DNA of 64,000 nucleotides, taken from the NCBI GenBank assembly GCA_965116595.1, contig OZ220708.1:992001-1056000 (forward strand), read 5' to 3'. Below the pieces are notes generated by a model. The model worked only from the letters and a program-made list of their open reading frames with translations. It did not search any database and was not told where the DNA came from. The DNA comes from G963663315 sp963668255 (GTDB lineage: Bacteria; Pseudomonadota; Gammaproteobacteria; Arenicellales; Poriferihabitantaceae). Below are positions 52,533-61,834 of the stretch, piece by piece. The translations under genes and the position numbers were made by a program. Numbering within the stretch: the stretch's first letter is position 1; each line of letters opens with the position of its first letter.

Positions 52533-55034
52533 ATGGGAATATCCCGGATACTGACATTTTCACTCCGCTTGATGTTGCGGGAATGGCGCAGCGGCGAACT
52601 GACCATACTGCTGCTTGCGCTGGTGGTGGCCATCGTCAGCCACACTACCATCGGCCATTTCACAGACCGGATCAGCCGGAGCATGCTGATCAATGCCCAA
52701 CATGTCATTGGCGGTGATCTGGTACTGTCCGGAAGCAGGCCGTTCGATCCGGAGGTGCGGGCCGAAGCAGGTCGGCGGAATCTCGAAATTGCGGGCACGC
52801 AGCGCTTTATCACGGTCGCGGGCAACGACGACATTCTTCTGGTTGCGGTCAAGTCTGTGGACGACAACTATCCTCTGAAGGGCAGCCTGCGGGTGACCCG
52901 CGAGATCTACGGCGCTGAAGAAGCGGTGACCACCGGCCCGACGCCCGGTGAAGCCTGGGTGGAGGCCCGGGTCCTGCACGCCCTGGGAGTCGAACCGGGA
53001 GAGAGGATCATGATCGGCGAAGCCGCCTTTACGATAACCCGGATCGTGACCTATGAACCCGACCGCGGGAACAGTTTCTACAGTTTCAACCCGCGGGTGA
53101 TGATCCATCAGAACGACCTTGAGGATACCGGAGTCATCCAGCCCGGAAGCCGGATACGGTATCGGAATATGTTCGCAGGGGACACGGACCAGGTGAACGG
53201 CTTCCGCGCATGGCTGGAACCGAGGCTGAAGCCGGGGGAACATATCCACACTCTCGCCGAAGACCGGCCCGCACTGGATGAAACCCTGAACAAGGCGCGG
53301 CAATATACCGGCCTGGCCAGTCTGGTGGCGTTGCTTCTGGCCGCGGTGGCCATCGCCAACAGCGGGCGGCATTACAGTGAACGCCATTATGACACCAGCG
53401 CATTACTGCGCTGCCTCGGATGCAGTCAGAACGATATACTCAGGATTTACGTGTTTCAACTGCTGCTATTGGCGCTCGTCGGCGGGGTTCTGGGCAATCT
53501 GGTCGGATGGGCGGCCCAGGCCGGCCTGATTGCGGCGCTGGGGGGATTGCTGCCTGAAAATGTCCCGGGTGTCGGCATCATGCCGGTATTGTCAGGCCTG
53601 TTTCTTGGCTTCGTGGCGCTGCTCGGCTTTACACTGCCATCGGTATTACGGCTGCGCACGGTCCCGCCCCAACGGGTACTGCGGAAGGAGCTGACCCCGC
53701 TGCCCCTGTCCGCGAGGCTGGTATACGGCGCGGCGCTGGTCCTGATTGTAGTCCTGATGTGGATTTATACCGGCAATATTGTCCTTACCCTGGGAATGGT
53801 TGCGGGCAGCGCTGTGGTGATCGCCGTTGCCGTGATGGTGGTTGGCGGGATATTCCGCTTGCTGGGACGGTTGCTTTTTCTGGCTCCCGCCAGCATCCGC
53901 GCCGGTATCCGGAATTTCCTCCGCCGACAACGGGGAACCATGATCCAGACAATAGTTTTCGGATTGACCATCATGACCATGCTGGTAGTATTGATGTTGC
54001 GGACAGAACTGATTGCCACCTGGCAGGAGACCGTGCCGGAAAACGCCCCCAACCATTTCGTGCTCAACATTCAGCATCATGAAACCGATGCCTGGACCGA
54101 CTTCACCGCCCGGCGCGGGATTACCGCTGACCGCTTGTACCCGGTGGTTCGCGGGCGGCTGATTCGCATCAACGGTGTACCGGTTCTGGATCACGTCAGC
54201 AAGGAGGAACAGGACGATGATGGCATCCATCGGGAACTGAACCTCACCTGGTCAAAAGACCTGCCGTCGGACAACACGCTGACCGCCGGGAAATGGTGGC
54301 AACCCGATGATCGCGGTCATGTCCGCGTTTCGGTGGAAAGCGAATTGGCGGAGCGCCTCAATATCGTCATCGGGGACGAACTCATGTTTTTCACCGGCGA
54401 CCGCAACTGGACGACAGAGGTTGTCAGCCTGCGCAGTGTGAAATGGGGCAATTTCAAGCCCAATTTCTACATGATTTTCAACCCGGGGGCGCTGGATGCC
54501 CTGCCCACTACCTGGGTCGGCAGTTTCTTCCTCGAAAGTGAGCGCAAGAAACTGCTGGTGGACATGGTGCGCTCCTTTCCTTCAATCACGCTGCTTGAAG
54601 TGGATGCCATCCTCACACAGGTCAAGTCGATTATCAGCCAGGTCACGCTGGCGGTAGAGTCCATTCTTCTTTTCGTTCTGGCGGCGGGATTCATGATCAC
54701 CCTTTCGGCGGTTCAGGCCAACATGAACGAGCGGCTTCAGGAAGGCGCTCTGATCCGGACCCTGGGGGGAAGCCGCAGACTTCTGCGCATCAACCAGTGG
54801 AGTGAATTTGCCAGCATGGGATTCCTCGCCGGCCTTATTGGCGTACTGGGGGCGGAACTCGTGATCGCACTGCTGTACTGGCGGATATTTGACCTGGACT
54901 ACACGACAACATGGTGGGCATGGGCCCTTGTGCCGCCCGCATCCGCCATACTGATCGGGTTTGCCGGCATCTGGAGTAGCCAGCGCATTCTGTCCCGTCC
55001 CCCTGTCACGATTCTGAGGGAGGCTGACGCATGA
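52533..55034 (+). CDS. ybbP: ABC transporter permease of the FtsX/YbbP type
   Basis: An 833-residue inner-membrane permease. One N-terminal helix (about 18-40) is followed by a large periplasmic domain, then three-helix FtsX blocks around 250-370 and 720-820, with more helices in the middle (about 400-450), giving two FtsX repeats. LRCLGCSQNDILRIYVFQ and IRTLGGSRRLLRINQWSEF are the cytoplasmic coupling segments that touch the ATPase. It works with the preceding ATPase, perhaps in lipid or lipoprotein removal from the membrane; the real cargo is not known. GC content is fairly high. Confidence 0.92.
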   Translation: MGISRILTFSLRLMLREWRSGELTILLLALVVAIVSHTTIGHFTDRISRSMLINAQHVIGGDLVLSGSRPFDPEVRAEAGRRNLEIAGTQRFITVAGNDDILLVAVKSVDDNYPLKGSLRVTREIYGAEEAVTTGPTPGEAWVEARVLHALGVEPGERIMIGEAAFTITRIVTYEPDRGNSFYSFNPRVMIHQNDLEDTGVIQPGSRIRYRNMFAGDTDQVNGFRAWLEPRLKPGEHIHTLAEDRPALDETLNKARQYTGLASLVALLLAAVAIANSGRHYSERHYDTSALLRCLGCSQNDILRIYVFQLLLLALVGGVLGNLVGWAAQAGLIAALGGLLPENVPGVGIMPVLSGLFLGFVALLGFTLPSVLRLRTVPPQRVLRKELTPLPLSARLVYGAALVLIVVLMWIYTGNIVLTLGMVAGSAVVIAVAVMVVGGIFRLLGRLLFLAPASIRAGIRNFLRRQRGTMIQTIVFGLTIMTMLVVLMLRTELIATWQETVPENAPNHFVLNIQHHETDAWTDFTARRGITADRLYPVVRGRLIRINGVPVLDHVSKEEQDDDGIHRELNLTWSKDLPSDNTLTAGKWWQPDDRGHVRVSVESELAERLNIVIGDELMFFTGDRNWTTEVVSLRSVKWGNFKPNFYMIFNPGALDALPTTWVGSFFLESERKKLLVDMVRSFPSITLLEVDAILTQVKSIISQVTLAVESILLFVLAAGFMITLSAVQANMNERLQEGALIRTLGGSRRLLRINQWSEFASMGFLAGLIGVLGAELVIALLYWRIFDLDYTTTWWAWALVPPASAILIGFAGIWSSQRILSRPPVTILREADA

Positions 55035-55099
55035 TTCCCCTGGCGTCAGACAAGCCTTCTCCGTGATTTCCGGACACATCGGTTTATAATATATCAGTG

Positions 55100-56260
55100 A
55101 TGGAAATTGAAAAACCCCTGGAAATTCGCGTTTGCGCCTCTATCGATGACGTTCCCGGTCAACAGTGGAACAGGCTCGTTCGAGGGAATTACCCCTTTCT
55201 TAATCATGGGTTTTTATCCGCAGTGGAGCGCTTTGACTGTGTCGGTGAACAGGTCGGATGGATTCCCCGGCACCTGACCTGCCAGCAAGACCAGACTCTG
55301 GTTGCCGCGATGCCGGTCTACGAAAAGCATAACTCCTGGGGCGAATTCGTGTTTGACCATGCCTGGGCCGACGCCTTCCACAGGTACGGAATCAAATACT
55401 ATCCGAAACTGATCAATGCGGTGCCGTTTACACCGGCTTCAGGTCAGCGCATTCTGATCGATGGGCAACACGGGGAAAAATGGACGCAGGCATTGGTCAG
55501 GGCAGCCAAAACCCTGGCCCAGGATTATGGATACAGCGGGGTTCATTGTCTGTTTCCGGAAACCTGCGACTATCATTTGCTTAATCGGCTGGATGCGGTC
55601 TCCCGCTATGATTGTCAGTTCCACTGGTACAACCGGGGCTATACCTGCTTTGAGGATTTTCTGAAAACCCTCAAATCCAAAAAGAGAAAAAACATCCTCC
55701 ATGAAAGACGGAAAATTGTCGATGCAGATGTACAGATTCAGTGGCTTGATGGTCATTCTGCAACGCAGGAAGACTGGCTCGATTTTACCCGGCTATATCA
55801 AAAAATCTATGACCGGAAATACGGTATGCCTGCCTTCAACCTGGCCTTCTTCACCGCGGTCACCGAGGCCATGCCCGACCAGGTTCACCTGGTATCTGCG
55901 AAAGTGGATGGGCAAAGCATTGCGGCAGCGCTGATGTATAGTGACGATACCACTTTGTATGGTCGTCATTGGGGATGTGATCGCTATGTCGACAGTCTCC
56001 ACTTCGAGGTATGTTATTATCAGGGCATTGACTATTGTATTCGGCACGGGCTTGAACGATTTGACCCCGGCGCCCAGGGCGAACATAAAATCGCACGTGG
56101 CTTTGAGCCGACCCGGACCCATTCCCTGCACTGGATGTCCAGGAGTCCGTTCAACCTGGCCATTCAGCAGTTTGTCCAACACGAACAGGTCGGTGTGCAA
56201 CACTACATGGAGGCGGTGGCTGTACATTCCCCATTTAATGCCACTTGCAAGGAACCATGA
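55100..56260 (+). CDS. FemAB-like/DUF482 (peptidogalycan-biosynthesis type) protein
   Basis: A 386-residue protein of the PF04339 family, which has a double GNAT fold like FemAB enzymes. NYPFLNHGFLSAVERFDCVG and WIPRHLTCQQDQTLVAAMPV open it, KSKKRKNILHERRKIVDADV lies in the middle, and GLERFDPGAQGEHKIARGFEP is the hallmark C-terminal block. FemAB-type proteins move amino acids from tRNA to cell-wall precursors, but a reaction for this branch has not been shown to my knowledge. TATAAT at 55085-55090 may be its promoter. ATG 55100 was preferred to the adjacent GTG. Confidence 0.85.
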   Translation: MEIEKPLEIRVCASIDDVPGQQWNRLVRGNYPFLNHGFLSAVERFDCVGEQVGWIPRHLTCQQDQTLVAAMPVYEKHNSWGEFVFDHAWADAFHRYGIKYYPKLINAVPFTPASGQRILIDGQHGEKWTQALVRAAKTLAQDYGYSGVHCLFPETCDYHLLNRLDAVSRYDCQFHWYNRGYTCFEDFLKTLKSKKRKNILHERRKIVDADVQIQWLDGHSATQEDWLDFTRLYQKIYDRKYGMPAFNLAFFTAVTEAMPDQVHLVSAKVDGQSIAAALMYSDDTTLYGRHWGCDRYVDSLHFEVCYYQGIDYCIRHGLERFDPGAQGEHKIARGFEPTRTHSLHWMSRSPFNLAIQQFVQHEQVGVQHYMEAVAVHSPFNATCKEP

Positions 56261-56387
56261 ACAGCGAGCCTCACACCGCTCCATATCCAAAGACAGATAT
56301 GATTGCTTTATACCGCCATGGAAGGTAATATCCAGCCCCCGAAAATCAGGTATCCCGGTCAATGTCTGACCGAGACAGGTAAGCACT

Positions 56388-57161
56388 GTGCGTACACCCC
56401 TAATCGCTGGAAACTGGAAAATGAATGGCGACAAGGCCATGGCCAGGACCTTATGTGAAAGGATCGTCTCGGGCGCCCGGAACGGGGGGGGTAATGGCGC
56501 CAATAACAGAGGCAATCCCGATATTCTGATCTGCCCTCCCTTTACACTGCTATCAACGGTTGATTCGATCATTCAGGACAGTGTCTGCCAACTGGGCGCC
56601 CAGGACATGGAATCGAATGCAAATGGCGCTTTTACCGGTCAGATTTCCTCGACGATGCTGCTGGATTGCGGATGCAGTCATGTCATCCTGGGACATTCAG
56701 AGCGTCGCACCCTGTGTGGCGAATCGGATCAGGCAGTGGCGGACAAAGTGGGGCGGGCGGTTGCCGATGGGCTGATCGCGATATTATGCGTCGGTGAAAC
56801 CCGGGCAGAACGGGAATCAGGCGCCACTGATCAAGTGGTGCAACGGCAGGTCCAGGCAGTGATTGACACAGTGGGCATCAAGCAATTCAAGGATATCGTG
56901 GTTGCTTATGAGCCAGTCTGGGCAATTGGTACCGGGCTGAGTGCAACGCCGGAACAGGCCCGGCAGGTCCATCAGTTGATTCGCCGGCAAATTGCCCGGC
57001 ATGATGCCGGTATCGCTGAAGGCTGCCGGATTCTTTATGGCGGCAGCATGAAGCCGGACAACGCAGGCGAGTTGCTCGCTAAATCGGATATTGATGGCGG
57101 CCTGATTGGCGGCGCTGCATTGATAGCAGAAGACTTCCTTGGCATTTGCTTACGATGCTGA
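56388..57161 (+). CDS. tpiA: Triose-phosphate isomerase
   Basis: TpiA interconverts dihydroxyacetone phosphate and glyceraldehyde-3-phosphate. The 257-residue barrel has IAGNWKMNGD (Lys), HVILGHSERR (catalytic His), and VAYEPVWAIGTGLSATPEQA (catalytic Glu), then ILYGGSMKPDNA and GGLIGGAAL. A Gly/Asn-rich insertion (about residues 29-44, GARNGGGNGANNRGNPD) is unusual. GTG 56388 is the only fitting start. secG follows 33 bp downstream. Confidence 0.96.
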   Translation: MRTPLIAGNWKMNGDKAMARTLCERIVSGARNGGGNGANNRGNPDILICPPFTLLSTVDSIIQDSVCQLGAQDMESNANGAFTGQISSTMLLDCGCSHVILGHSERRTLCGESDQAVADKVGRAVADGLIAILCVGETRAERESGATDQVVQRQVQAVIDTVGIKQFKDIVVAYEPVWAIGTGLSATPEQARQVHQLIRRQIARHDAGIAEGCRILYGGSMKPDNAGELLAKSDIDGGLIGGAALIAEDFLGICLRC

Positions 57162-57194
57162 CCAAAACGAAAAGTCAAACGTAATTAAAAAATC

Positions 57195-57614
57195 ATGGTT
57201 TCAAATCTCTTACTGGTCGTTCATTTGATTATCGCAGTTACCATCATAGTTCTGGTACTGCTTCAACAGGGTAAAGGCTCGGAAATGGGGGCGGCGTTTG
57301 GGGGTGGTTCTTCGCAATCACTGTTTGGCGCAAGAGGCTCAGCCAACTTCCTGAGTCGCATTACTTCTGCCCTGGTAACCGCATTTTTCATTACCAGTCT
57401 GGTATTGGCGTACCTGTACACGCGACAGGGTGAAGACACCAGCATACTGAGCGAATCCGTCATCAGCCAGACTGACGGACAAGTTGAGGAGACGATGGAA
57501 ACACTCGAAAACCGATTGAAACAGGCGATGGAAACAACTATCCCTGAAGTGTCGTCAGAAAACACGGCAACGCAAGCCGGGGAGTCTGATATACCTGCAA
57601 TACCGGATCAATAA
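57195..57614 (+). CDS. secG: Preprotein translocase subunit SecG
   Basis: SecG is the small third subunit of the SecYEG channel. The 139-residue protein has two membrane helices (about 3-22 and 52-72) with the conserved loop LLQQGKGSEMGAAFGGGSS between them, then an acidic C-terminal extension of about 65 residues, longer than in E. coli. It lies between tpiA and tRNA-Leu, an arrangement shared by many gammaproteobacteria. Confidence 0.95.
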   Translation: MVSNLLLVVHLIIAVTIIVLVLLQQGKGSEMGAAFGGGSSQSLFGARGSANFLSRITSALVTAFFITSLVLAYLYTRQGEDTSILSESVISQTDGQVEETMETLENRLKQAMETTIPEVSSENTATQAGESDIPAIPDQ

Positions 57615-57624
57615 ATCTCAAACA

Positions 57625-57709
57625 GCCGAAGTGGTGGAACTGGTAGACACGCAGTCTTGAGGGGGCTGTGCTTCACGGCGTGAGGGTTCGAGTCCCTCCT
57701 TCGGCACCA
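57625..57709 (+). tRNA. leuU: tRNA-Leu (anticodon GAG)
   Basis: An 85-nt class II tRNA including the encoded CCA. The acceptor stem GCCGAAG pairs with CTTCGGC; the anticodon stem is CAGTC/GGCTG with loop TTGAGGG, giving anticodon GAG; a long variable arm (TGCTTCACGGCGTG) and the T arm GAGGGTTCGAGTCCCTC follow. It reads CUC and CUU leucine codons. E. coli leuU occupies the same place after secG. Confidence 0.97.
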
Positions 57710-58201
57710 GTTGTGGTCATGATCATGAGTGACCATCTCATTTCAGAGTTGCTAAAAGGGGACATTACAGCTTTTGCGTCAACAGGGAAAATCCCTTGTA
57801 TCCCCGATTCCGCTTTGCTATCATCCACCGTTGTCAACTTTCTGGTGATTCATCATGCTTGACAAACGTTTCGTCTCTCGTACATTTAATCATCAAGCCA
57901 TGACTATCACTTCGGGTGCGGGAGCAAGCCGACCCGCCATCGCCGACTGCCGCCCCCCCCCGCCTGGACGGCGGTTCCAATCCTTATTTATGTATGCCGT
58001 ATCCGTCGCCAGTTGGCGGGTTTCGCGCTGCTTTTCATCGCTTACGGGTGCCTCAAGACATCGCTCGAGGCGTTTGGAATCTTCCAGCCGACTTAAGAGC
58101 ATTTCGTCAATTGCAGGATGGCCTGCAGCAGTTGATCGATGAAGACATGCTTGATCACTATTTTGGTGCTGTTGTACATGAGAGCCGAGTGCTGACAGGG
58201 T
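57710..58201. other. Gap of 492 bp after the tRNA
   Basis: A good -35/-10 pair, TTGACA (57859-57864) and TACATT (57881-57886) with a 16-bp spacer, could drive the downstream gene. A run of ten C at about 57952-57961 lies in a GC-rich inverted stretch (CCCGCCTGGACGGCGG). Long frames on both strands here show no recognisable protein. I found no second copy of the tRNA 3' end. Confidence 0.4.
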
Positions 58202-59389
58202 TTGACCGCACCGGACCAAATTCTGAAGGTCCCGTCGGCATATGTCGATGGCTACGCCAAAGCACACGCTATCGACCGGGAAACGGCGGACAACTACATC
58301 GCCCATACCCTTGTCGGCGACCCGGTCATGGACGCGCTGGTGGAAGAGATGGCAACTCTGCCCCGGCATCAGATCCACAAATTCATTCAAGCGGGGATAG
58401 AGGAGGATCGCGATGGTCTGCGCAAAGCGCCACAATTACTGCGCGACTTCTTCATTGACGCACCCCAGCCTGCCCCGGACTGGCTTGATCAAGACGCCTT
58501 CGGCCCGGGTATCCGCGTCTTTCATAGACACTCGACCCTCATCCTCTCGGCTTTTGTCGCGGGCGTGCTGATAGACGGCTTTTCGACGCTGATAAGCAAG
58601 TCCTTCAGGCTGACTGGGCGCATATTCGATAATGGCGTCTGGCGGCTCAAGCAGAACAACCGGCATCAGGTGGAGATATTCTTTCCCGGCGGGCTGGAGC
58701 GGTATGGTGACGGCTGGAAACTGTCGGTGCGCATCCGGTTCGTGCATGCACAGGTTCGGATGCTGCTGAGACAGACCCCGGAATGGGAACACGAGGCATG
58801 GGGTGTACCGATCAGCGCCGCGCACCTGGGCTACGCGGCCGCGTGTTTCGCAGCGCGGACGGTCAAACACTCGGAGTCGCTGGGAGCATGGTACAGCACG
58901 GAGGAGCGGGCCAGTTTCCATGCTGTCTGGCGCTACGCCAGTTATCTCATGGGCATCCCCGAATCCATCCTCTTCACCGATGAGAGTGAGGCCCTGCACA
59001 TTTATCGGATCGGTAATATGTGTGAGCCTCCTCCCACCCAGGATGCGATCATCATGACAAATGCGTTGATCAACTCCGCCCCGCTGGTCGCGAACATCAA
59101 TGATCCGGTAGAGCGGCGGAATCTGGTGAGGAAAGTCATTTACCCGATATCACGGGTACTGGTTGGCAATGAACTTGCCGACGAACTGAACTTTCCCCGC
59201 AATAGCAGATTATCCTTTCCCTTGCAGTTGTTTCGTATCGACCAACGCATCCAGAAGCTGAAGGCGGGGTTCCGAAAGAGTGCGGCCCATAATTTTTCTA
59301 CGCTTCTCGGGGCGTCGGCCTATGACGACGCGGGCATGGATTACCGTCTGCCTGACCATGTCCACGACGAACGGTCCAGCAAGTGGTGA
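58202..59389 (+). CDS. MpaB-type oxygenase-like protein (DUF2236)
   Basis: A 395-residue protein of the DUF2236 family, which includes the fungal oxygenase MpaB and latex-clearing rubber oxygenases that bind heme. ADNYIAHTLVGDPVMDALVE near 29-48 and the conserved RIRFVHAQVRMLL near 176 (RxxxHAxVR) support it, with GVPISAAHLGYA soon after. The substrate is unknown. In-frame TGA at 58193 limits the start; TTG 58202 is the first usable codon. It sits between tRNA-Leu and the nuo operon, where other genomes usually have no such gene, so it is probably an insertion. Confidence 0.72.
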   Translation: MTAPDQILKVPSAYVDGYAKAHAIDRETADNYIAHTLVGDPVMDALVEEMATLPRHQIHKFIQAGIEEDRDGLRKAPQLLRDFFIDAPQPAPDWLDQDAFGPGIRVFHRHSTLILSAFVAGVLIDGFSTLISKSFRLTGRIFDNGVWRLKQNNRHQVEIFFPGGLERYGDGWKLSVRIRFVHAQVRMLLRQTPEWEHEAWGVPISAAHLGYAAACFAARTVKHSESLGAWYSTEERASFHAVWRYASYLMGIPESILFTDESEALHIYRIGNMCEPPPTQDAIIMTNALINSAPLVANINDPVERRNLVRKVIYPISRVLVGNELADELNFPRNSRLSFPLQLFRIDQRIQKLKAGFRKSAAHNFSTLLGASAYDDAGMDYRLPDHVHDERSSKW

Positions 59390-59555
59390 GCGGTCCGAAG
59401 CACCGAAAACTATTCACGCAATTCACGCCCCGGGACTGGGCACAGATTCAGGCCATAGTAATCCCAGGTCCGATTGAGGATTCCCCTGGATCCCAAACTG
59501 AATGTCCCCTTACAGTGTGGCAATAGACAGTCCGGCGGTCAACCCTGAAAAGTCC

Positions 59556-60119
59556 ATGCTGACAGACATCAACCGAAGTCTGATCATCAGGCTTGTCCTG
59601 TTTCACGTCGTTATCATTGCGCTGTCGAACTACACGGTTCAGTTCACCGGCACATTTATGGGATACACTTTCACCTGGGCCATGTTTGTTTTTCCTGCGG
59701 TCATACTGGCTACCGACCTGACTGTTCGATTATCCAACAAATACAATGCCCGGATTGTGGTTGGCCTGGCTTATGTCCCGGCGATCATGATCAGCGCCCT
59801 GATGGCGGATTGGCGAATCGGAATGGCCAGTGGTACCGCCTATCTGGTGGGTCAATTACTCGATATTACTGTTTTCCAGAAAATACGTGAAACGGCAAAG
59901 ACATGGTGGCCCGCGCCCCTGATCTCGACACTGGTCGCCAATGTTATTGACACTTATACTTTTTTCGGTGTTGCCTTCCACCGGTCCGCCGATGAATTCA
60001 TGGCAATCAACTGGTTGGAGATTGCCACCGTGGACCTGTGTTTCAAAATTGTCGTATCAGTCGTGTTGTTTCTACCCGCCTATGGCGTTTTACTGGACTA
60101 TCTGAAAAAACGGACCTGA
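59556..60119 (+). CDS. Queuosine-precursor transporter (YhhQ/VUT family)
   Basis: A 187-residue membrane protein with about six helices. FVFPAVILATDLTVRLSNK, ISALMADWRIGMASGTAYLV and LISTLVANVIDTYTFFGVAF are the conserved segments of the YhhQ family, which imports queuosine precursors such as preQ0/preQ1 for tRNA modification. ATG 59556 gives the standard length; an upstream ATG adds 18 residues. It is the last gene before nuoA. Confidence 0.85.
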   Translation: MLTDINRSLIIRLVLFHVVIIALSNYTVQFTGTFMGYTFTWAMFVFPAVILATDLTVRLSNKYNARIVVGLAYVPAIMISALMADWRIGMASGTAYLVGQLLDITVFQKIRETAKTWWPAPLISTLVANVIDTYTFFGVAFHRSADEFMAINWLEIATVDLCFKIVVSVVLFLPAYGVLLDYLKKRT

Positions 60120-60289
60120 CCGGATATTGGGACAAAAGGCATGGGCATAACCCTGCGGATATATATGATTTGATTACAATGTTCAATATATCCTGTCGAT
60201 ACTAGGTTATTTCAGGTTAAATGATTTAAAATAACAGCTTTGTGTCAGAACAGGTCTGATCAGGTCAGTGAACCGACCAGAGGTTTATT

Positions 60290-60646
60290 TTGTTAACCGA
60301 ATATTTACCCATCCTGTTATTTATCATCGTTGGCATCACCGTCGGTGTGGTTGCCATTGCGGCAGGCAAAGTACTGGCCCCGAACAAACCTGATGAACGA
60401 AAGAATTCGCCCTACGAGTGCGGATTCGAAGCGTTCGAAGATTCCAGGATGAAATTTGATGTCAGATATTATCTGGTTGCCATCCTGTTTATTATTTTTG
60501 ATCTTGAAATTGCGTTTCTGTTTCCGTGGGCAATTGTGCTCGATGAAATTGGTGTGTTCGGATTCTGGGCGATGATGTTGTTTCTTGGAGTTCTGGTGGT
60601 CGGGTTCATCTACGAATGGAAAAAAGGCGCGCTGGAATGGGAGTAA
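60290..60646 (+). CDS. nuoA: NADH-quinone oxidoreductase subunit A
   Basis: NuoA is a small membrane subunit of complex I, 118 residues with three helices (about 8-28, 62-82, 88-108). The loop SPYECGFEAFEDSRMKFDVR between helices 1 and 2 is the family mark. The start is TTG 60290 with AGAGG 6 bp before it. It opens the nuo operon. Confidence 0.95.
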   Translation: MLTEYLPILLFIIVGITVGVVAIAAGKVLAPNKPDERKNSPYECGFEAFEDSRMKFDVRYYLVAILFIIFDLEIAFLFPWAIVLDEIGVFGFWAMMLFLGVLVVGFIYEWKKGALEWE

Positions 60647-60651
60647 ATTAA

Positions 60652-61149
60652 ATGGCCCTCGAAGGTACCTTGCAGGAAGGATTTGCGACAGCCAGGCTGG
60701 ACGAATTGATTAACTGGGCGCGAACCGGTTCGTTGTGGCCGATGACTTTTGGCCTCGCCTGTTGCGCGGTCGAAATGATGCAGGCGGGAGCTGCCCGCTA
60801 CGACCTTGACCGTTTCGGTATTATATTCAGACCGAGCCCGAGACAATCTGATGTGATGATCGTGGCGGGCACATTGACCAACAAGATGGCGCCGGCGCTG
60901 CGCAAGGTATACGACCAGATGGCCGAGCCGCGGTGGGTCATCTCGATGGGGTCTTGCGCCAATGGCGGTGGTTATTACCATTATTCCTATTCCGTGGTTC
61001 GAGGCTGCGACCGTATCGTGCCAGTGGATGTGTATGTCCCAGGTTGTCCGCCTACCGCTGAAGCATTGATTTACGGTATCCTGCAGTTACAGAAAAAGAT
61101 CAGGAATACCAACACCATTGCACGCCCCGCAGTGGTATCAGCAACCTGA
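60652..61149 (+). CDS. nuoB: NADH-quinone oxidoreductase subunit B
   Basis: NuoB carries the terminal iron-sulfur cluster N2 of complex I, next to the quinone site. The 165-residue protein shows the four ligands: the adjacent pair in FGLACCAVEMMQ, then SMGSCANGGG and YVPGCPPTAE. It begins 5 bp after nuoA. Confidence 0.97.
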   Translation: MALEGTLQEGFATARLDELINWARTGSLWPMTFGLACCAVEMMQAGAARYDLDRFGIIFRPSPRQSDVMIVAGTLTNKMAPALRKVYDQMAEPRWVISMGSCANGGGYYHYSYSVVRGCDRIVPVDVYVPGCPPTAEALIYGILQLQKKIRNTNTIARPAVVSAT

Positions 61150-61213
61150 TTTTCAAGAGCCGCCTTCCAATGAGTCAAATTGCCGGAACCACTTCACCGG
61201 GAATAATTACAAC

Positions 61214-61834
61214 ATGATGAGCCTGTCCGCTTTATCCGAGCGCGTGACCGGATTGTTAGGTGAGGATCTGGTCGCCAGCGAAATCCGCCTGGGCGAGTTG
61301 ACCTGTGAAATCCGGTGTCAGGCGATTACCGATGTCTGCCGACGCTTGATAGATGACCCGGAAACCCGGTTCGACCAGTTGATTGACCTGTGCGGCATGG
61401 ATTATTCAACCTATGGCAAGGAGGGCGGCGATTCCTGGCCGGGAAGTCGATATGCAGTGGTTTATCATTTGATGTCAATTGACAACAACCAGCGTATTCG
61501 ACTGCGCTGCAACCTGGATGACCAGCAACCGGTCATTGACTCGGTGGTTGAAATCTGGACTTCGGCTGACTGGTACGAACGCGAAGCCTTTGACCTGTAT
61601 GGAATTATTTTCAAGGGGCACCCCGACCTGCGCCGCCTGTTGACTGATTACGGCTTTATCGGCCATCCGTTCCGCAAGGATTTCCCGCTGTCAGGTCAAG
61701 TGGAAATGCGTTTCGATGAAGAACAGGGACGGGTCATCTACCAGCCTGTCACTGTCGAGGACCGTATCCTCGTACCACGGACCATTCGCAAGGATTCATT
61801 CGCTGAATCTGACCAGGGTGAGGCGCCGGACTGA
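61214..61834 (+). CDS. nuoC: NADH-quinone oxidoreductase subunit C
   Basis: NuoC is a peripheral-arm subunit of complex I. The 206-residue protein has CGMDYSTYGKEGGD, DWYEREAFDLYGIIFKGHPD, the family signature, and GHPFRKDFPLSG. It is separate from NuoD, unlike the NuoCD fusion of E. coli. Double ATG at 61214/61217; TGATG overlap joins it to nuoD. Confidence 0.96.
   Translation: MMSLSALSERVTGLLGEDLVASEIRLGELTCEIRCQAITDVCRRLIDDPETRFDQLIDLCGMDYSTYGKEGGDSWPGSRYAVVYHLMSIDNNQRIRLRCNLDDQQPVIDSVVEIWTSADWYEREAFDLYGIIFKGHPDLRRLLTDYGFIGHPFRKDFPLSGQVEMRFDEEQGRVIYQPVTVEDRILVPRTIRKDSFAESDQGEAPD

Noticed and set aside
57893..58435. A 180-codon minus-strand frame after the tRNA gene
   Set aside because: It runs opposite the 5' part of the DUF2236 gene and has no recognisable motif.
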